DNA of 64,000 nucleotides from Actinomycetes bacterium (GCA_021793235.1 JAJYTD010000007.1:1-64000); one strand, 5' to 3'; positions 34,684-46,651 are shown, counted from the first letter of the stretch. Translations and numbers: made by a program. Notes: a model not told the origin generated them from the letters alone.

Positions 34684-35838
34684 ATGAGCGACTTCGACCT
34701 GTTCAGGACCAGCGATGAGCACGAAGAGCTCCGCGAGGCGGTCCGCGCCGTCGCCGAGGGCAAGATCGCGCCGCACGCCGCCGAGGTCGACGAGACGAGC
34801 ACGTTCCCGCAGACCGCCTACGACGCGCTGCGCTCCACCGACTTCCACGCCGCCCACATTCCCGAGGACTACGGCGGTGTCGGCGCTGACGCGCTCGCGA
34901 CGTGCATCATCATCGAAGAGGTCGCCCGCGCCTGCGCATCGTCCTCACTGATCCCGGCCGTCAACAAGCTCGGCACGATGCCGCTGATCCTGGGCGCCTC
35001 CGAGGACGTCAAGCAGCGCTACCTCACACCGGTCGCGCGCGGGGACGCGATGTTCTCCTACGGCCTGTCCGAACGCGAAGCCGGCTCCGACACCGCGAGT
35101 ATGCGCACCCAAGCCGCCGCCGACGGCGACGACTGGATCCTCAACGGGCAGAAGTCCTGGATCACCAACGCCGGCGTGAGCCAGTACTACACCGTCATGG
35201 CCGTCACCGACCCCGGCGGCAAGCGCGGCGGCAACATCAGCGCGTTCGTGGTCCACGCCGACGACGCGGGCTTCACCCTCGGCGAACCCGAACGCAAGCT
35301 CGGCATCAAAGGCTCCCCCACCCGCGAACTGTTCTTCGACAACGTGCGCATCCCCGGCGACCGCATCGTCGGTGAGGTGGGCGAAGGCCTCAAGATCGCG
35401 CTGCGCACCCTCGACCACACCCGCGTCACCATCGGCGCGCAGGCGGTCGGCATCGCCCAGGGCGCCCTCGACCACGCAACCGCCTACGTCAAGGAGCGCA
35501 AGCAGTTCGGTAAGGCGATCGCCGACTTCCAGGGCGTGCAGTTCATGCTCGCCGACATGGCGATGAAGCTGGAGACGGCCCGGCAGATGGTCTACGTCGC
35601 CGCGGCCAAATCCGAGCGGGGCGATGCCGACCTCTCCTTCTTCGGCGCCGCCGCCAAGTGCTACGCCTCTGACGCCGCCATGGAGATCACCACCGACGCC
35701 GTCCAGCTTCTCGGCGGCGCGGGCTATGTCAAGGACTTCCCGCTGGAGCGCATGATGCGCGACGCCAAGATCACCCAGATCTACGAGGGCACCAACCAGA
35801 TCCAGCGCCTGGTGATGGCCCGGCAGCTGCTGAAGTAG
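34684..35838 (+). CDS. Acyl-CoA dehydrogenase
   Basis: 384 residues from ATG 34684 with GAGGA upstream. Signatures of the family are present: YGLSEREAGSDTASMRT, ITNAGVSQYYTVMAVTD, SPTRELFFDNVRIP, and near the C terminus VQLLGGAGYVKDFPLERMMRDAKITQIYEGTNQ, in which the catalytic Glu is the one before GTNQ. This is the short/medium-chain class, which oxidises acyl-CoA to enoyl-CoA with electrons going to ETF. Chain-length preference cannot be told from sequence by eye. Divergent tetR next door. Confidence 0.95.
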   Translation: MSDFDLFRTSDEHEELREAVRAVAEGKIAPHAAEVDETSTFPQTAYDALRSTDFHAAHIPEDYGGVGADALATCIIIEEVARACASSSLIPAVNKLGTMPLILGASEDVKQRYLTPVARGDAMFSYGLSEREAGSDTASMRTQAAADGDDWILNGQKSWITNAGVSQYYTVMAVTDPGGKRGGNISAFVVHADDAGFTLGEPERKLGIKGSPTRELFFDNVRIPGDRIVGEVGEGLKIALRTLDHTRVTIGAQAVGIAQGALDHATAYVKERKQFGKAIADFQGVQFMLADMAMKLETARQMVYVAAAKSERGDADLSFFGAAAKCYASDAAMEITTDAVQLLGGAGYVKDFPLERMMRDAKITQIYEGTNQIQRLVMARQLLK

Positions 35839-35945
35839 GCGCGGGGCGGCTCCGGCGGACTTCTCCAGCTCCACTGGCAGGGATGATCCAGCCGGGAACA
35901 CGGAGTCGTGGCCCCGGACGGGCGCCATCCGGGCGGGCGACCGGC

Positions 35946-36605
35946 TCAGTGGGGTGTCACGACTCCGTTCCGGTAAGCCCAGACGACGGTCTGCAGCCGG
36001 TCACGGGCACCGACCTTCGTCATGACCCGTCCCAGGTGCGACTTGACGGTGCTCGTCTCGACGAGGAGCTCTCGGGCGATCTCGGCATTGGACATTCCCT
36101 GGGCGAGCAGGCGCACGATGTCGGTCTCGCGCCCCGTGAGCAGACCGAGCGTCTTGGCCTTCCCTGGGCGTGTGGGCTTGCGCTTGGCGAACTCCATGAT
36201 GACCCGGCGGGTCACGGCCTGGTCGACCAGGCCGTACCCGTCGGCGAGCCTGCGCACGGCCGTGATCAGGTCGTCGGGGTCGGTGTCCTTCAGGATGAAC
36301 CCGCTGGCGCCGGCCTCAAGCGCTCCGAAGACGTAGTCGTCGAGGTCGAAGGTGGTCACCACCAGGATCGCCGGAGGTGTACCGGACGCTTGGGCCAGAA
36401 TCTCGCGGGTCGCGGTCAGCCCGTCGCCGCCGGGCATGCGCACGTCCATGCAGACGACGTCGGGCCGCACGCGCTCGACGAGCGTGACGGCAGCCGGGCC
36501 GTCGCCGCACTCCCCGACCACCTCGATGTCGTCGGCGAATTCGAGGATCACCCGAAAGCCCGCCCTGACGACGAACTGGTCATCCACCAGGACCACCCTG
36601 ATCAT
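35946..36605 (-). CDS. NarL/LuxR-type response regulator
   Basis: 219 residues. Receiver with VVLVDDQ, phospho-acceptor Asp in VVCMDVRMPGGDG, Thr in LVVTTFDLDDY and Lys in FILKDTDPDD. LuxR domain LTGRETDIVRLLAQGMSNAEIARELLVETSTVKSHLGRVMTKVGARDR. It starts 3 bases after the kinase stop, so the pair is translationally linked. It is the distal gene of an operon beginning with a membrane beta-lactamase-fold protein, which may be its target or its sensor input. Confidence 0.93.
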   Translation of the reverse strand: MIRVVLVDDQFVVRAGFRVILEFADDIEVVGECGDGPAAVTLVERVRPDVVCMDVRMPGGDGLTATREILAQASGTPPAILVVTTFDLDDYVFGALEAGASGFILKDTDPDDLITAVRRLADGYGLVDQAVTRRVIMEFAKRKPTRPGKAKTLGLLTGRETDIVRLLAQGMSNAEIARELLVETSTVKSHLGRVMTKVGARDRLQTVVWAYRNGVVTPH

Positions 36606-36608
36606 GCA

Positions 36609-38027
36609 TCACCCTTCGCTGCGTCCGGCGCCGACCCTGTCGGCCGAGAACTCCCGAGTGAACGGCAGGGTCAGTCGGACGCGCCACCCACCCGACTCCG
36701 ACGGCCCGGCGTCCAGGACCGCGCCGATCAGCTGCGCCCTCTCCCGCATACCGATCAGACCCACCCCGCGCAGGTCGTGCCCCGCCCTCTCCCGCTCGGC
36801 GCCAGGCCGGTTCTCGACCTGCAGTACGACCTCAGACTCCCCATGGTGGAGCGCCACATCCACCTGCGCTCCCAAAGCATGCTCCCGGGCGTTGGAGAGC
36901 GCCTCCTGGGCGACCCGGTAGAAGGTGACATCGGCGACGGGTGGGAGGTCGTACGGCTTACCGCTGCGTACGAGGTCGATCGAGGCACCCAGCGCGCGTT
37001 CATCCGCCACCAGGCGGTCCAGCACGGCGATCCCGGGAACCGGCGCTCCGTCCATCTGCGACTCACCGTTGTGGTGGAGTGCCCCGCCCATCGCGTGCGC
37101 GTGCTCTCCGGGCCCCCGCAAGGCATTGACGACCAGGCGTAGGTCGCGGAGGGTCTCCTTGCCCTGGGACCGGATCCAGGCCACCGCTTCCCTGGCCGCC
37201 TGCTCGTCCCGGCCGACCAGCCGCTCGGCCGCGGCCGCCTGGATCACCATCCCCGAAAGGTGGTGCGCCGCGATGTCGTGCAGTTCACGCGCCATGCGCG
37301 TACGTTCCGCCCTGATAGCGCCATTGGCCCGCTCCCTCTGCGCTTCGATCGCCTCGGTCGCTCTGAGCTGCACCATGTGGATCAGATCCCGCCGCGTCGC
37401 CACGTAGTTTCCGACGAGGGCCGCCGCGACGTAGCTGAGTACGGCCGTCCCCGCCAGACCGGTTCCCGCGAGCAGAGGATCATCCACTGTCGCGGGGGGC
37501 GGGGAGGGGATGAACGGCGCCGATGAGAGCAGGAGCCCGCCGATCGTGTGGCAGACCGTGGCTGCCGCGAGCACCCACGGCAGCCGACGCGGGTGGAGGC
37601 GGGAGCCGCAGGTGTAGCCCGCGATGAACGGTGCCAAACCCTGGAAGGAGGAATCGGTGGGCAAGAAAGCGATGATCGCGACCTGGGTCGAGACCACGGC
37701 CGAAAGGCACAGGAGGGGGTTACGCCTGCGCACGCACAGCACCAGTGACTGCGCGCCCGTCAGGACGGCGAGAGAGGCCGCGGCCGCCGGCGCGAACGTG
37801 GTTCCCTCCGCCCGTGCGACGACGTCCAGTATCACCCAGAGCATGCACAACGAGACCAGGGCGGTGAGCACGGCCAGGAGGCAGTCGCGGGCGAAGGGAC
37901 CGCAAAGCCCCAGGCGGTCGAGCACAGTGTCGATCAGCGCCAAAAGACGAGCAGTGGGAGCACCGGAGGGGCCGTTCCCCTTTCCGGCCTTGGCGCCCTC
38001 GAGACCCGCCGTGCCGTCGAGAATCAT
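36609..38027 (-). CDS. Sensor histidine kinase, HisKA_3 type
   Basis: 472 residues with about six hydrophobic segments in the first 215. The HisKA_3 helix has the phospho-accepting His in ARELHDIAAHHLSGMVIQ. The HATPase_c part has an N box (EALSNAREHA) and a G box (GLIGMRERAQ). Its C terminus is close to the response regulator start (3-base gap). The preceding gene, 134 bases upstream on the same strand, encodes a membrane beta-lactamase-like protein. Signal unknown. Confidence 0.92.
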   Translation of the reverse strand: MILDGTAGLEGAKAGKGNGPSGAPTARLLALIDTVLDRLGLCGPFARDCLLAVLTALVSLCMLWVILDVVARAEGTTFAPAAAASLAVLTGAQSLVLCVRRRNPLLCLSAVVSTQVAIIAFLPTDSSFQGLAPFIAGYTCGSRLHPRRLPWVLAAATVCHTIGGLLLSSAPFIPSPPPATVDDPLLAGTGLAGTAVLSYVAAALVGNYVATRRDLIHMVQLRATEAIEAQRERANGAIRAERTRMARELHDIAAHHLSGMVIQAAAAERLVGRDEQAAREAVAWIRSQGKETLRDLRLVVNALRGPGEHAHAMGGALHHNGESQMDGAPVPGIAVLDRLVADERALGASIDLVRSGKPYDLPPVADVTFYRVAQEALSNAREHALGAQVDVALHHGESEVVLQVENRPGAERERAGHDLRGVGLIGMRERAQLIGAVLDAGPSESGGWRVRLTLPFTREFSADRVGAGRSEG

Positions 38028-38161
38028 CGAATCCGCCCGGTCCTTGCGTTGTAGCGGTCAAGAGAATAGTGCAGTACGGGCCGTCATCCGCCACAGGGCT
38101 GCCTCCGGCCGGAGGCAGCCCTGGCAACGCAGGGGACCGTTCCGCCCCCTGCCGCCGGGGG

Positions 38162-40183
38162 TCAGTACGACACGTTGGGGGCGACCAGGTTGAAGGCGTT
38201 GGCGAACCAGCCGATGCCGATCAGGGCCGCCAGGATGAGCGCACTGCCGACGTACCTCTTCCATCCCGCCTTGCGGCGGACGTCGTTGAAGAGGGCCACC
38301 GCCGCGGGAAAGATTCCGAGTACGCCCACGCTCTGCAGAATCAGCAGCAGCACGAGCACCGCTGAGGGGATGTCCTGGAGCCCCATGAGCGTGATGATGG
38401 CCGCGACCCAGCCGATGAAGGCGGCCACGTTGGCGGCCACACCAACCCTCGTCAGGACGCGGGCCCAGCGCCCGGCCGGATCGCGCTTTGGCAGGGACCG
38501 TCGGCGGCGGATGACGGCGCCGATCGGCCACGAGAGGGCGGTGATCACCAGCACCGACATGGAGAAGACGAGGATCGGCAGGGCCACCGCGGAGGAACGG
38601 ACCGGATCGGCGCGCAAGAGGGTGAACGCCGAGGCGAATCCGATCTCCTGAACCTGGTCGTCGGCCACGCGCATCGTCAGCATGCGGTCGCCTCCGACTT
38701 CACGCCACACCCAGGGCTCGATCTCCTCGTAGACCGTCGGGCGCCCGGTCTCCGGCCCCGGTTCCACGACGATCGTTCCGTCCTCGCGGGCCGACACCCG
38801 GGTCTCGTTGAAGATGTCGATGGCCGACAGGAAGTTGCTGTGCATCGACCGCGAGCTCAGGTAGCTCCCCTCGGCCATCTGGGCGTGTTCCCGCGCTGTG
38901 GGCTCGTCGGCGGCGCCCGGCTCCTCTCCGGGGAAGTAGCGGTCGGTGAACCCGTTCATCACAAGGTCGCGCAGGTTGAGATTGGAGGTGCCCTCGTGCC
39001 CACTGCTGTTAAGGGTGATGAAGACCCCCGTACCCTCCTCGGGGTAGATCTGCATGTGGGTGTGGAAGACGTTGGTGTCACCGCCGTGGCCGATGATGCG
39101 GTGGCCGTTGCGGCTCTCCTCGAAGAACCCGAGGGTCATGCGCGGGCCTTCGGCGATGGTGCCGAGCGTGTCGCCGTCCAAAGCGGGCTCGTGCATGAGC
39201 GCGAGCGTCTCGGGCTCCAGCAAGGACGTCTCACCGGAGTCGAGGTCGCCCAGGTGCGCCAGCATGAAGCGCGCCATATCGGTTGCGGAGGCCGTCAGGG
39301 CGCCCGCCGGCGCTTCCGCGACGGTCTCGAAGGGCTGCGGCGGTCCGTCATCGTTGGCGTAGCCGTTCGAGAGCCGGGCTGCCAGGTCCTCCGGCAGCGG
39401 TTGTTCGAAGGTGGAGGAGTCCATACCGATCGGGTCGAGCACGTTCTGGTCGACGTACTCCTCGAAGGGCATCTGGCTGGTTTGCTCGACGATGAGACCG
39501 ACGAGCGCGTTGCCGTAGTTGGAGTAAGCGGGGACCGTTCCCGGTTCATACACCTGCTCCGGCGGGTCCGTGGCGAGGCGCTCGCGCAAGTTCACCTCGC
39601 TGCCCTCGGGCAGGATCATCCCTTCGAGCCGCTCCTCGAACCCGGCCGTGTGGGTCAGCAGGTGGCGCAGGGTGATGTCTTCGTCGAACGAGCGCGGCAG
39701 GGTGAAGTCGATGTACTCCTCCACGTCGGTGTCCAGATCCAGGTCTCCGGCCTCGACCAGCTGCATGGCCGCGGTCGCGGTGAAGAGTTTCGATACCGAT
39801 CCCACGCGAAAGAGCGTCTCGTCAGGGTCGACCGGCTGCGCCTCCGTGTCACCGGTTCCGGTGTCGGAGTAACCGTACCCGCGGGCGGTGAGCAGCTCGC
39901 CGTCATGGACGACGCTCAAAGACGCGCCCGCGATACCGGTCTCTTCGAGGGCTGCGGGTACCAGCCCGTCCAGCCAGGCGTTGACATCCCCCTCACTCAG
40001 GGCGGCGCTGGTGTCCGGGTTCGGGACCGGCGGTGCGGGGGTGGTCTCGGCCGCGGCGGCGCCGCAGCCGCTCACGAGCACGGCGATGGCGCCCGCGGCG
40101 GCGAGCGCTGCGATGGGGCCATGGTGTCCTCGCTTTGACCGCCTTTCCCGGGGAGGTCGATTGGTTTCGTCGGGGGTGATCAC
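38162..40183 (-). CDS. Beta-lactamase-fold serine hydrolase lipoprotein with four C-terminal TM helices
   Basis: 673 residues from GTG 40183, chosen for the AGGAG site seven bases upstream. A basic N terminus leads to a lipobox (VLVSGCG, Cys40). The class C beta-lactamase/DD-peptidase domain (about 60-440) has SVSK with Ser129 and Lys132, the Tyr-x-Asn motif in AYSNYG, and HGGDTN in place of KTG. About 150 residues further on come four hydrophobic segments at the C terminus. Such proteins are esterases or peptidases more often than antibiotic-hydrolysing enzymes. It leads an operon with a two-component system, suggesting a cell-envelope stress function. Confidence 0.85.
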   Translation of the reverse strand: MITPDETNRPPRERRSKRGHHGPIAALAAAGAIAVLVSGCGAAAAETTPAPPVPNPDTSAALSEGDVNAWLDGLVPAALEETGIAGASLSVVHDGELLTARGYGYSDTGTGDTEAQPVDPDETLFRVGSVSKLFTATAAMQLVEAGDLDLDTDVEEYIDFTLPRSFDEDITLRHLLTHTAGFEERLEGMILPEGSEVNLRERLATDPPEQVYEPGTVPAYSNYGNALVGLIVEQTSQMPFEEYVDQNVLDPIGMDSSTFEQPLPEDLAARLSNGYANDDGPPQPFETVAEAPAGALTASATDMARFMLAHLGDLDSGETSLLEPETLALMHEPALDGDTLGTIAEGPRMTLGFFEESRNGHRIIGHGGDTNVFHTHMQIYPEEGTGVFITLNSSGHEGTSNLNLRDLVMNGFTDRYFPGEEPGAADEPTAREHAQMAEGSYLSSRSMHSNFLSAIDIFNETRVSAREDGTIVVEPGPETGRPTVYEEIEPWVWREVGGDRMLTMRVADDQVQEIGFASAFTLLRADPVRSSAVALPILVFSMSVLVITALSWPIGAVIRRRRSLPKRDPAGRWARVLTRVGVAANVAAFIGWVAAIITLMGLQDIPSAVLVLLLILQSVGVLGIFPAAVALFNDVRRKAGWKRYVGSALILAALIGIGWFANAFNLVAPNVSY

Positions 40184-40539
40184 GAACGTACTCCTGGTAG
40201 TCGAATGCACCGGGTGTCCAACCGCGTAGGTCTCCCGATGCGGTGGACCAAGAATCTCGAAGGCCGCGGTGCCGGCGCTTCTGGCACGGGTAGGTATTCG
40301 GCTTACGACCTAAGGGGGAGGCCGCGCCCACCAAACGTCGGACCGCCGCATGCTCCCGTCTCCAGGACCCGGCACCGTTCCCCGGACAGCGTGGAGGGCC
40401 CCATACGAGAGCAGGCTTTTAGGTCGCCAAAGGCGAGACCCGTGATCGAATGCTGCTGTGCAGCGGCGGGGAGCAGCCGGTGCCGCACCGTCGCACTACT
40501 GGACGGCCGCCGGCGGCGGTCCCGATCGCGGGTCCACGC
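40184..40539. other. Intergenic, no gene recognised
   Basis: About 355 bases between the serine hydrolase start and the Ser/Thr kinase stop, both on the minus strand. It must contain the promoter of the hydrolase/two-component operon. I could not pick out -35/-10 boxes or a clear dyad. Confidence 0.35.
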
Positions 40540-42201
40540 TCAGGCCGCGGGCTCGAAGGATTCGGTGATGGGGTCCAGCAGCTCGCGGTTCTCCTCCCAC
40601 TTGTCCTCGGTGGAGACCAGGAAGAGGGCGTAGCCCTTCTCCTTGGTGTGGAAGCCGCGGTTGATCGCGTGCATGGGCGTGCCCCTGCTGGAGCCGCTGA
40701 AGGTGAACTCCCAGTCCGCGGCGCTTTTGTAGCCGTCCATGTAGGACTCGTCGAGTTCGGTGATGCCCTTCAGGGCATAGCCGTCGAAGTTGGCAGAGGA
40801 GATGGGCTCCTGCTTCTCCCAGTCCTTCTTCGCGTTGTTCTTCGGATCGTCGGTCTGGTCGATCTGCAGGTATCCGCCATCGGGAAGGCTGAAGTAGACG
40901 CTGGAGCCCTCGGTCCGGTCGTACTCCCAGTCCTCGGGGATGTCGACGGAGAAACCGCTGGGGTCCTCGTGCCGGTCCATCGGCGGCCCTTCGTCTTCCT
41001 CGTCTTCCTCGTCCGCGGAGTCCTCTTCCTCGTCCGCGGAGTCAGGGGACGGCTCCGTTTCCGCACCGCCTGCTTTGCCCGCATTCGACGCGTCCGCGTT
41101 CGACGCCTGCCCGCTGTCGGCACCGGCCGGCCCGGCCTCGTCCCTGTCGCGCAGGCCCAGCCAGAACCCCGCACCGATGGCCAGCAGCAGGGCGACAGCC
41201 GCGGCGATATAGGGCAGCAGCGACCGGCGGGACCGATTCCCGTGCCGCCCGGCCCCGGGCGGCACCGCGGTGGGCGCCTCGGGCGGTGCGGGGACCGGGG
41301 CGGCCCCGGCGCCGGCGGATGGCACGGCTTTCGGCTCGGCGGCGGCCGGTGCCGCCGACGCGGTCCGCGCACCGGAGTCGGCCGCCTCCTGCAGCATGCG
41401 AGCCGCCTCATGGACCGAAGGACGGTTCTCGGGCTCCTTGTCGAGCAACCGCTCCAGCAAGGGGCGCAGTGGGCCCGCCGCCGTCGGCAGCGGAACATCT
41501 TCGGTCACGATGGCGGTGAGCGTCGCCACGGGTGTCGACCGCAGGAACGGCGGCGTCCCCTGCACCGCCTGATAGAGGGTGACGCCCAGCGACCACATGT
41601 CGGTGGCCGGGGTCGCCTTGTGGCCGTGGGCCTGCTCCGGCGCGAGGTAGCCGGGCGAACCGACGAGAAGCCCGGTGCTGGTCAGGTTGGTGGTGCCTTC
41701 GAGGCGGGCGATACCGAAGTCGGTGAGCACCGCGCGGTCGTCACGTGCGATCAGCACGTTCCCCGGCTTGATGTCGCGGTGCACGATACCGCGGTCGTGC
41801 GCCACCGCCAGGGCCGCGGCCACCTGCAGTCCGATCCTGGCCACGCGTGCGGGCGGCAACGTGCCGTCCTGTTTGATCACGTCGCTGAGAGAGGGCCCCC
41901 GCACCAGCTCCATCACAATCCACGGACGCTCCTCGATCTCCACCACATCGAAGACCGTGATGATCGAGGGATGGCTGAGCTGAGCCGCACTGCGCGCTTC
42001 GCGCAGCATCCGGGTCCGCAGCACCTCCACCTCGTGCTGCGGCAGGTTCGGGGAGATGATGAGTTCCTTGATGGCGACCGGACGGTCCAGCAGCTCGTCC
42101 GTGCCCTCCCAGACACGCCCCATCCCGCCCGTGCCGATCAACTCGGTCAGGCGATAGCGTCCGGAGAGCAGATGGCCCGGCCCAGATTGCTCAGTACTCA
42201 T
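40540..42201 (-). CDS. Membrane Ser/Thr protein kinase (PknB-type) with extracellular domain
   Basis: 553 residues from ATG 42201. The kinase domain (about 13-275) has the Gly loop ELIGTGGMGRVWEG, the ATP Lys in VAIKEL, HRDIKPGNVL, DFGIA and APEQ. A Pro/Ala-rich juxtamembrane linker precedes one TM helix (about 330-350, SLLPYIAAAVALLLAIGAGFWLGL). Outside lies a Ser/Asp/Glu-rich acidic linker and a small globular domain (FSVDIPEDWEYDRTEGSSVYFSLPD onward) instead of PASTA repeats. It phosphorylates unknown targets in response to an extracellular cue. Transcribed alone. Confidence 0.93.
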   Translation of the reverse strand: MSTEQSGPGHLLSGRYRLTELIGTGGMGRVWEGTDELLDRPVAIKELIISPNLPQHEVEVLRTRMLREARSAAQLSHPSIITVFDVVEIEERPWIVMELVRGPSLSDVIKQDGTLPPARVARIGLQVAAALAVAHDRGIVHRDIKPGNVLIARDDRAVLTDFGIARLEGTTNLTSTGLLVGSPGYLAPEQAHGHKATPATDMWSLGVTLYQAVQGTPPFLRSTPVATLTAIVTEDVPLPTAAGPLRPLLERLLDKEPENRPSVHEAARMLQEAADSGARTASAAPAAAEPKAVPSAGAGAAPVPAPPEAPTAVPPGAGRHGNRSRRSLLPYIAAAVALLLAIGAGFWLGLRDRDEAGPAGADSGQASNADASNAGKAGGAETEPSPDSADEEEDSADEEDEEDEGPPMDRHEDPSGFSVDIPEDWEYDRTEGSSVYFSLPDGGYLQIDQTDDPKNNAKKDWEKQEPISSANFDGYALKGITELDESYMDGYKSAADWEFTFSGSSRGTPMHAINRGFHTKEKGYALFLVSTEDKWEENRELLDPITESFEPAA

Positions 42202-42526
42202 TCGTGAGGGTTCCTCATAGGGGGTAGGCGACGTCCGCGAAGCCGAGCGTCCCGTACGCGAGTGTAGGAGCACCCGGCCCGTCCCAAGAGCCGCGGATGG
42301 CGCCCCGCAGGCGCAGAACAGGCCCCGCGGAACCAATCCGGCCCTGCTGAACTGCGCCAACGCAGAAGATATCCCCCTTACCCCGTGTGCGCGAGAACAT
42401 TCCGCCACCGCGTGTCCGGAAGCGGCCGATGAGCGGCACGGCCAAAGCGGATTACGCCCATCCCTTAGGGACGCATAGGCCCGACCCTTTACCCGCAACA
42501 CAGCGCGCTCCCTCTACGATGGCGTC
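42202..42526. promoter_or_regulatory. Divergent promoter region kinase / zinc-ribbon genes
   Basis: About 325 bases without a gene, separating the leftward kinase gene from the rightward zinc-ribbon pair. Promoters for both are expected here; no motif stands out. Confidence 0.35.
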
Positions 42527-42850
42527 GTGATATGCCCAAAGTGCCAAGGCCACATGCAGACCTATGACCGGATGGGGATTCATCTGGAGCAGTGCGGACA
42601 GTGCCGCGGGATCTTCCTCGACCACGGCGAGCTCGAAGACATCATCTCCGCGGAACAGCGCCACTACGGCTCCGCGCCTCCGCGCACCGCTCCCCCTCCC
42701 GCCTACCGTGGTCGCCCCGACTCGCCCGCGCCCTACCAGGGCGGCGGCTACGGTTACCGGGACTCGCCGCGCCCCTACGGCTACGCCGACTCACCCGGCC
42801 CCTACGGGCGTCGGCGGCGCAAGAGCTTCCTGGAAAACCTCTTCGACTGA
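42527..42850 (+). CDS. TFIIB-type zinc-ribbon protein with Tyr/Pro/Gly-rich tail
   Basis: 107 residues, GTG start. The N-terminal zinc ribbon has CPKC and CGQC pairs separated by about 17 residues (zf-TFIIB family, residues 3-45, GIFLDHGELEDII). A low-complexity tail rich in Tyr, Pro, Gly and Arg repeats the pattern PYG/YRDSP and ends in a basic patch and LENLFD. Members are thought to bind nucleic acid or protein; no function is established. It is followed after 6 bases by another zinc-ribbon gene. Confidence 0.8.
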   Translation: MICPKCQGHMQTYDRMGIHLEQCGQCRGIFLDHGELEDIISAEQRHYGSAPPRTAPPPAYRGRPDSPAPYQGGGYGYRDSPRPYGYADSPGPYGRRRRKSFLENLFD

Positions 42851-42856
42851 TTCCCG

Positions 42857-43492
42857 GTGAACCTGCTGATCTGCGCACGCTGCGGTGCGTACTCCGACAC
42901 CCCTGACGTGGATCCCACTGGGCCGGTGGTCTGCTGTGCCGAATGCGGCCACCGGCAGCCGTTCCGCAGGCTCCCGCTGTACTGCGTCACCGGCCCCAGC
43001 GGGACCGGAAAGTCGACCGTGGCGCGGCTGCTCGTCGAGCGGCTCGCCGACCGCTTCGTCGTGCTGGAACAGGATGTGCTGTGGACAGCCGGGCTGCGTG
43101 ATCCCGACGGCGACCACCGCCTGTTCCGGTCGGCCTGGCTGCGGATGGCCTCGATGGTCCAGCAGAACGGGCGTCCCGTCGTCCTCTGCGGAACCGTGGT
43201 CCCGCCGGAGTTCGAACCACTGCCCGAGCGCCGCCTGTTCTCCGAGATCCGCTACCTCGCGCTGATGTGCGACCCCGAGGTCCTGGCCGCACGGCTGCGG
43301 GCCCGTCCCGCCTGGCGCGAATGGGACGAGCCGAGAATCGCGGAGATGCTCGACTACACCAAATGGATCCGCGAGACCGCCCACGAAATGGCCCCGCCCA
43401 TGGCGCTGCTGGACACCACCCGTGCTCCTGTCGCGTCGACCGCCGAAGCCGTTGCCGCCTGGATCGAGTGCCACCGCCCAGAGCCGGAATAG
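42857..43492 (+). CDS. P-loop nucleotide kinase-like protein with N-terminal zinc ribbon
   Basis: 211 residues, GTG start 6 bases after the preceding gene, so co-transcribed. CARC and CCAEC near residues 6-30 form a short zinc ribbon. A Walker A motif GPSGTGKST follows, then VLEQDVLWT (Walker-B-like acidic) and a lid-like Arg-rich region ARLRARPAWREWDEP. It resembles shikimate/gluconate-kinase-like AAA_33 proteins. The substrate is not apparent. The neighbouring zinc-ribbon protein suggests the two act together. Confidence 0.75.
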   Translation: MNLLICARCGAYSDTPDVDPTGPVVCCAECGHRQPFRRLPLYCVTGPSGTGKSTVARLLVERLADRFVVLEQDVLWTAGLRDPDGDHRLFRSAWLRMASMVQQNGRPVVLCGTVVPPEFEPLPERRLFSEIRYLALMCDPEVLAARLRARPAWREWDEPRIAEMLDYTKWIRETAHEMAPPMALLDTTRAPVASTAEAVAAWIECHRPEPE

Positions 43493-43651
43493 GGCCGGGC
43501 ACGGGAAAATCCCGAAGTCAGCCGTGTACCGGCTCGCAGTACCGTACTGTGCCATCTGGGGCACCGCGTGATCGCTGTGGAGGTGGCGGCATACCAGGGA
43601 GCCGCTCCGTCCCTCGGTCCCGGAGCACCGGACAGCGAACGAGAAGGGTCC

Positions 43652-44296
43652 ATGGCACAGCGAAACACCCGTACCCCCGGCACCGGCGCCTGGCAGTGGA
43701 GCCGCACCGCGGAGACCCGGCGGGTGATCCTCCAGGCCGCCCGGGAAGTGTTCACCGAGCGCGGGTTCACCGAGGCCGGAATCGCCGCCGTTGTCGAACG
43801 ATCCGGTTCCAGTGTGGGCAGCCTCTATCACCACTTCGGCGGCAAAACCGAACTGTTCCTCGCTCTATGGGACGAGTTCCAGGCCGAGCAGGAGCGGCGC
43901 GCCGCCAGCGCCGTCGCCGAATTGCGCGCCGCCGGCGAGAAGGACCCGATGGAACTCCTGGTCGCCGGCGCCCGCGCGTTCCTCGCGGGAGCATGGGACG
44001 GCCGCGATCTCATGCGGTTGTTCATGGACGGCGACGGCCCGCCCGGCTTCGGGCTCATGCGCCGCACCCGCGCCCGCGCATGGGTCCGCCAGAACGCGGT
44101 CCTGCTCGGTGCGGGCGCCTCGGCTGTCGAGCGCGCCACGATCACCATCCTGACCACCATCATCGGCGAGGCCGGCCGCGAGGTCTCCACGTGTGAGACA
44201 GCGAAGGAGGCCGACCAGGTCGCCGAGACGACCATTCGGCTCATCCGCCGCCTCGACCCGATGCACATCGGCGGCCCGGCCACTGCCGCGGATTGA
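43652..44296 (+). CDS. TetR-family regulator
   Basis: 214 residues from ATG 43652 with GAGAAGGG upstream. HTH: TRRVILQAAREVFTERGFTEAGIAAVVERSGSSVGSLYHHFGGKTELFLALW. The ligand domain is helical. It is convergent with copA (24-base gap) and follows the zinc-ribbon pair by 160 bases. Target genes unknown. It is not a copper regulator by family. Confidence 0.9.
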   Translation: MAQRNTRTPGTGAWQWSRTAETRRVILQAAREVFTERGFTEAGIAAVVERSGSSVGSLYHHFGGKTELFLALWDEFQAEQERRAASAVAELRAAGEKDPMELLVAGARAFLAGAWDGRDLMRLFMDGDGPPGFGLMRRTRARAWVRQNAVLLGAGASAVERATITILTTIIGEAGREVSTCETAKEADQVAETTIRLIRRLDPMHIGGPATAAD

Positions 44297-44320
44297 CAGA
44301 GCGTGCCGGACTCCCCCGGC

Positions 44321-46651
<2,331 letters not shown>

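Noticed and set aside
38162-40183. True antibiotic-degrading class C beta-lactamase
   Set aside because: The KTG motif is HGG, and it carries a lipobox and C-terminal TM helices, as do esterase/peptidase members.
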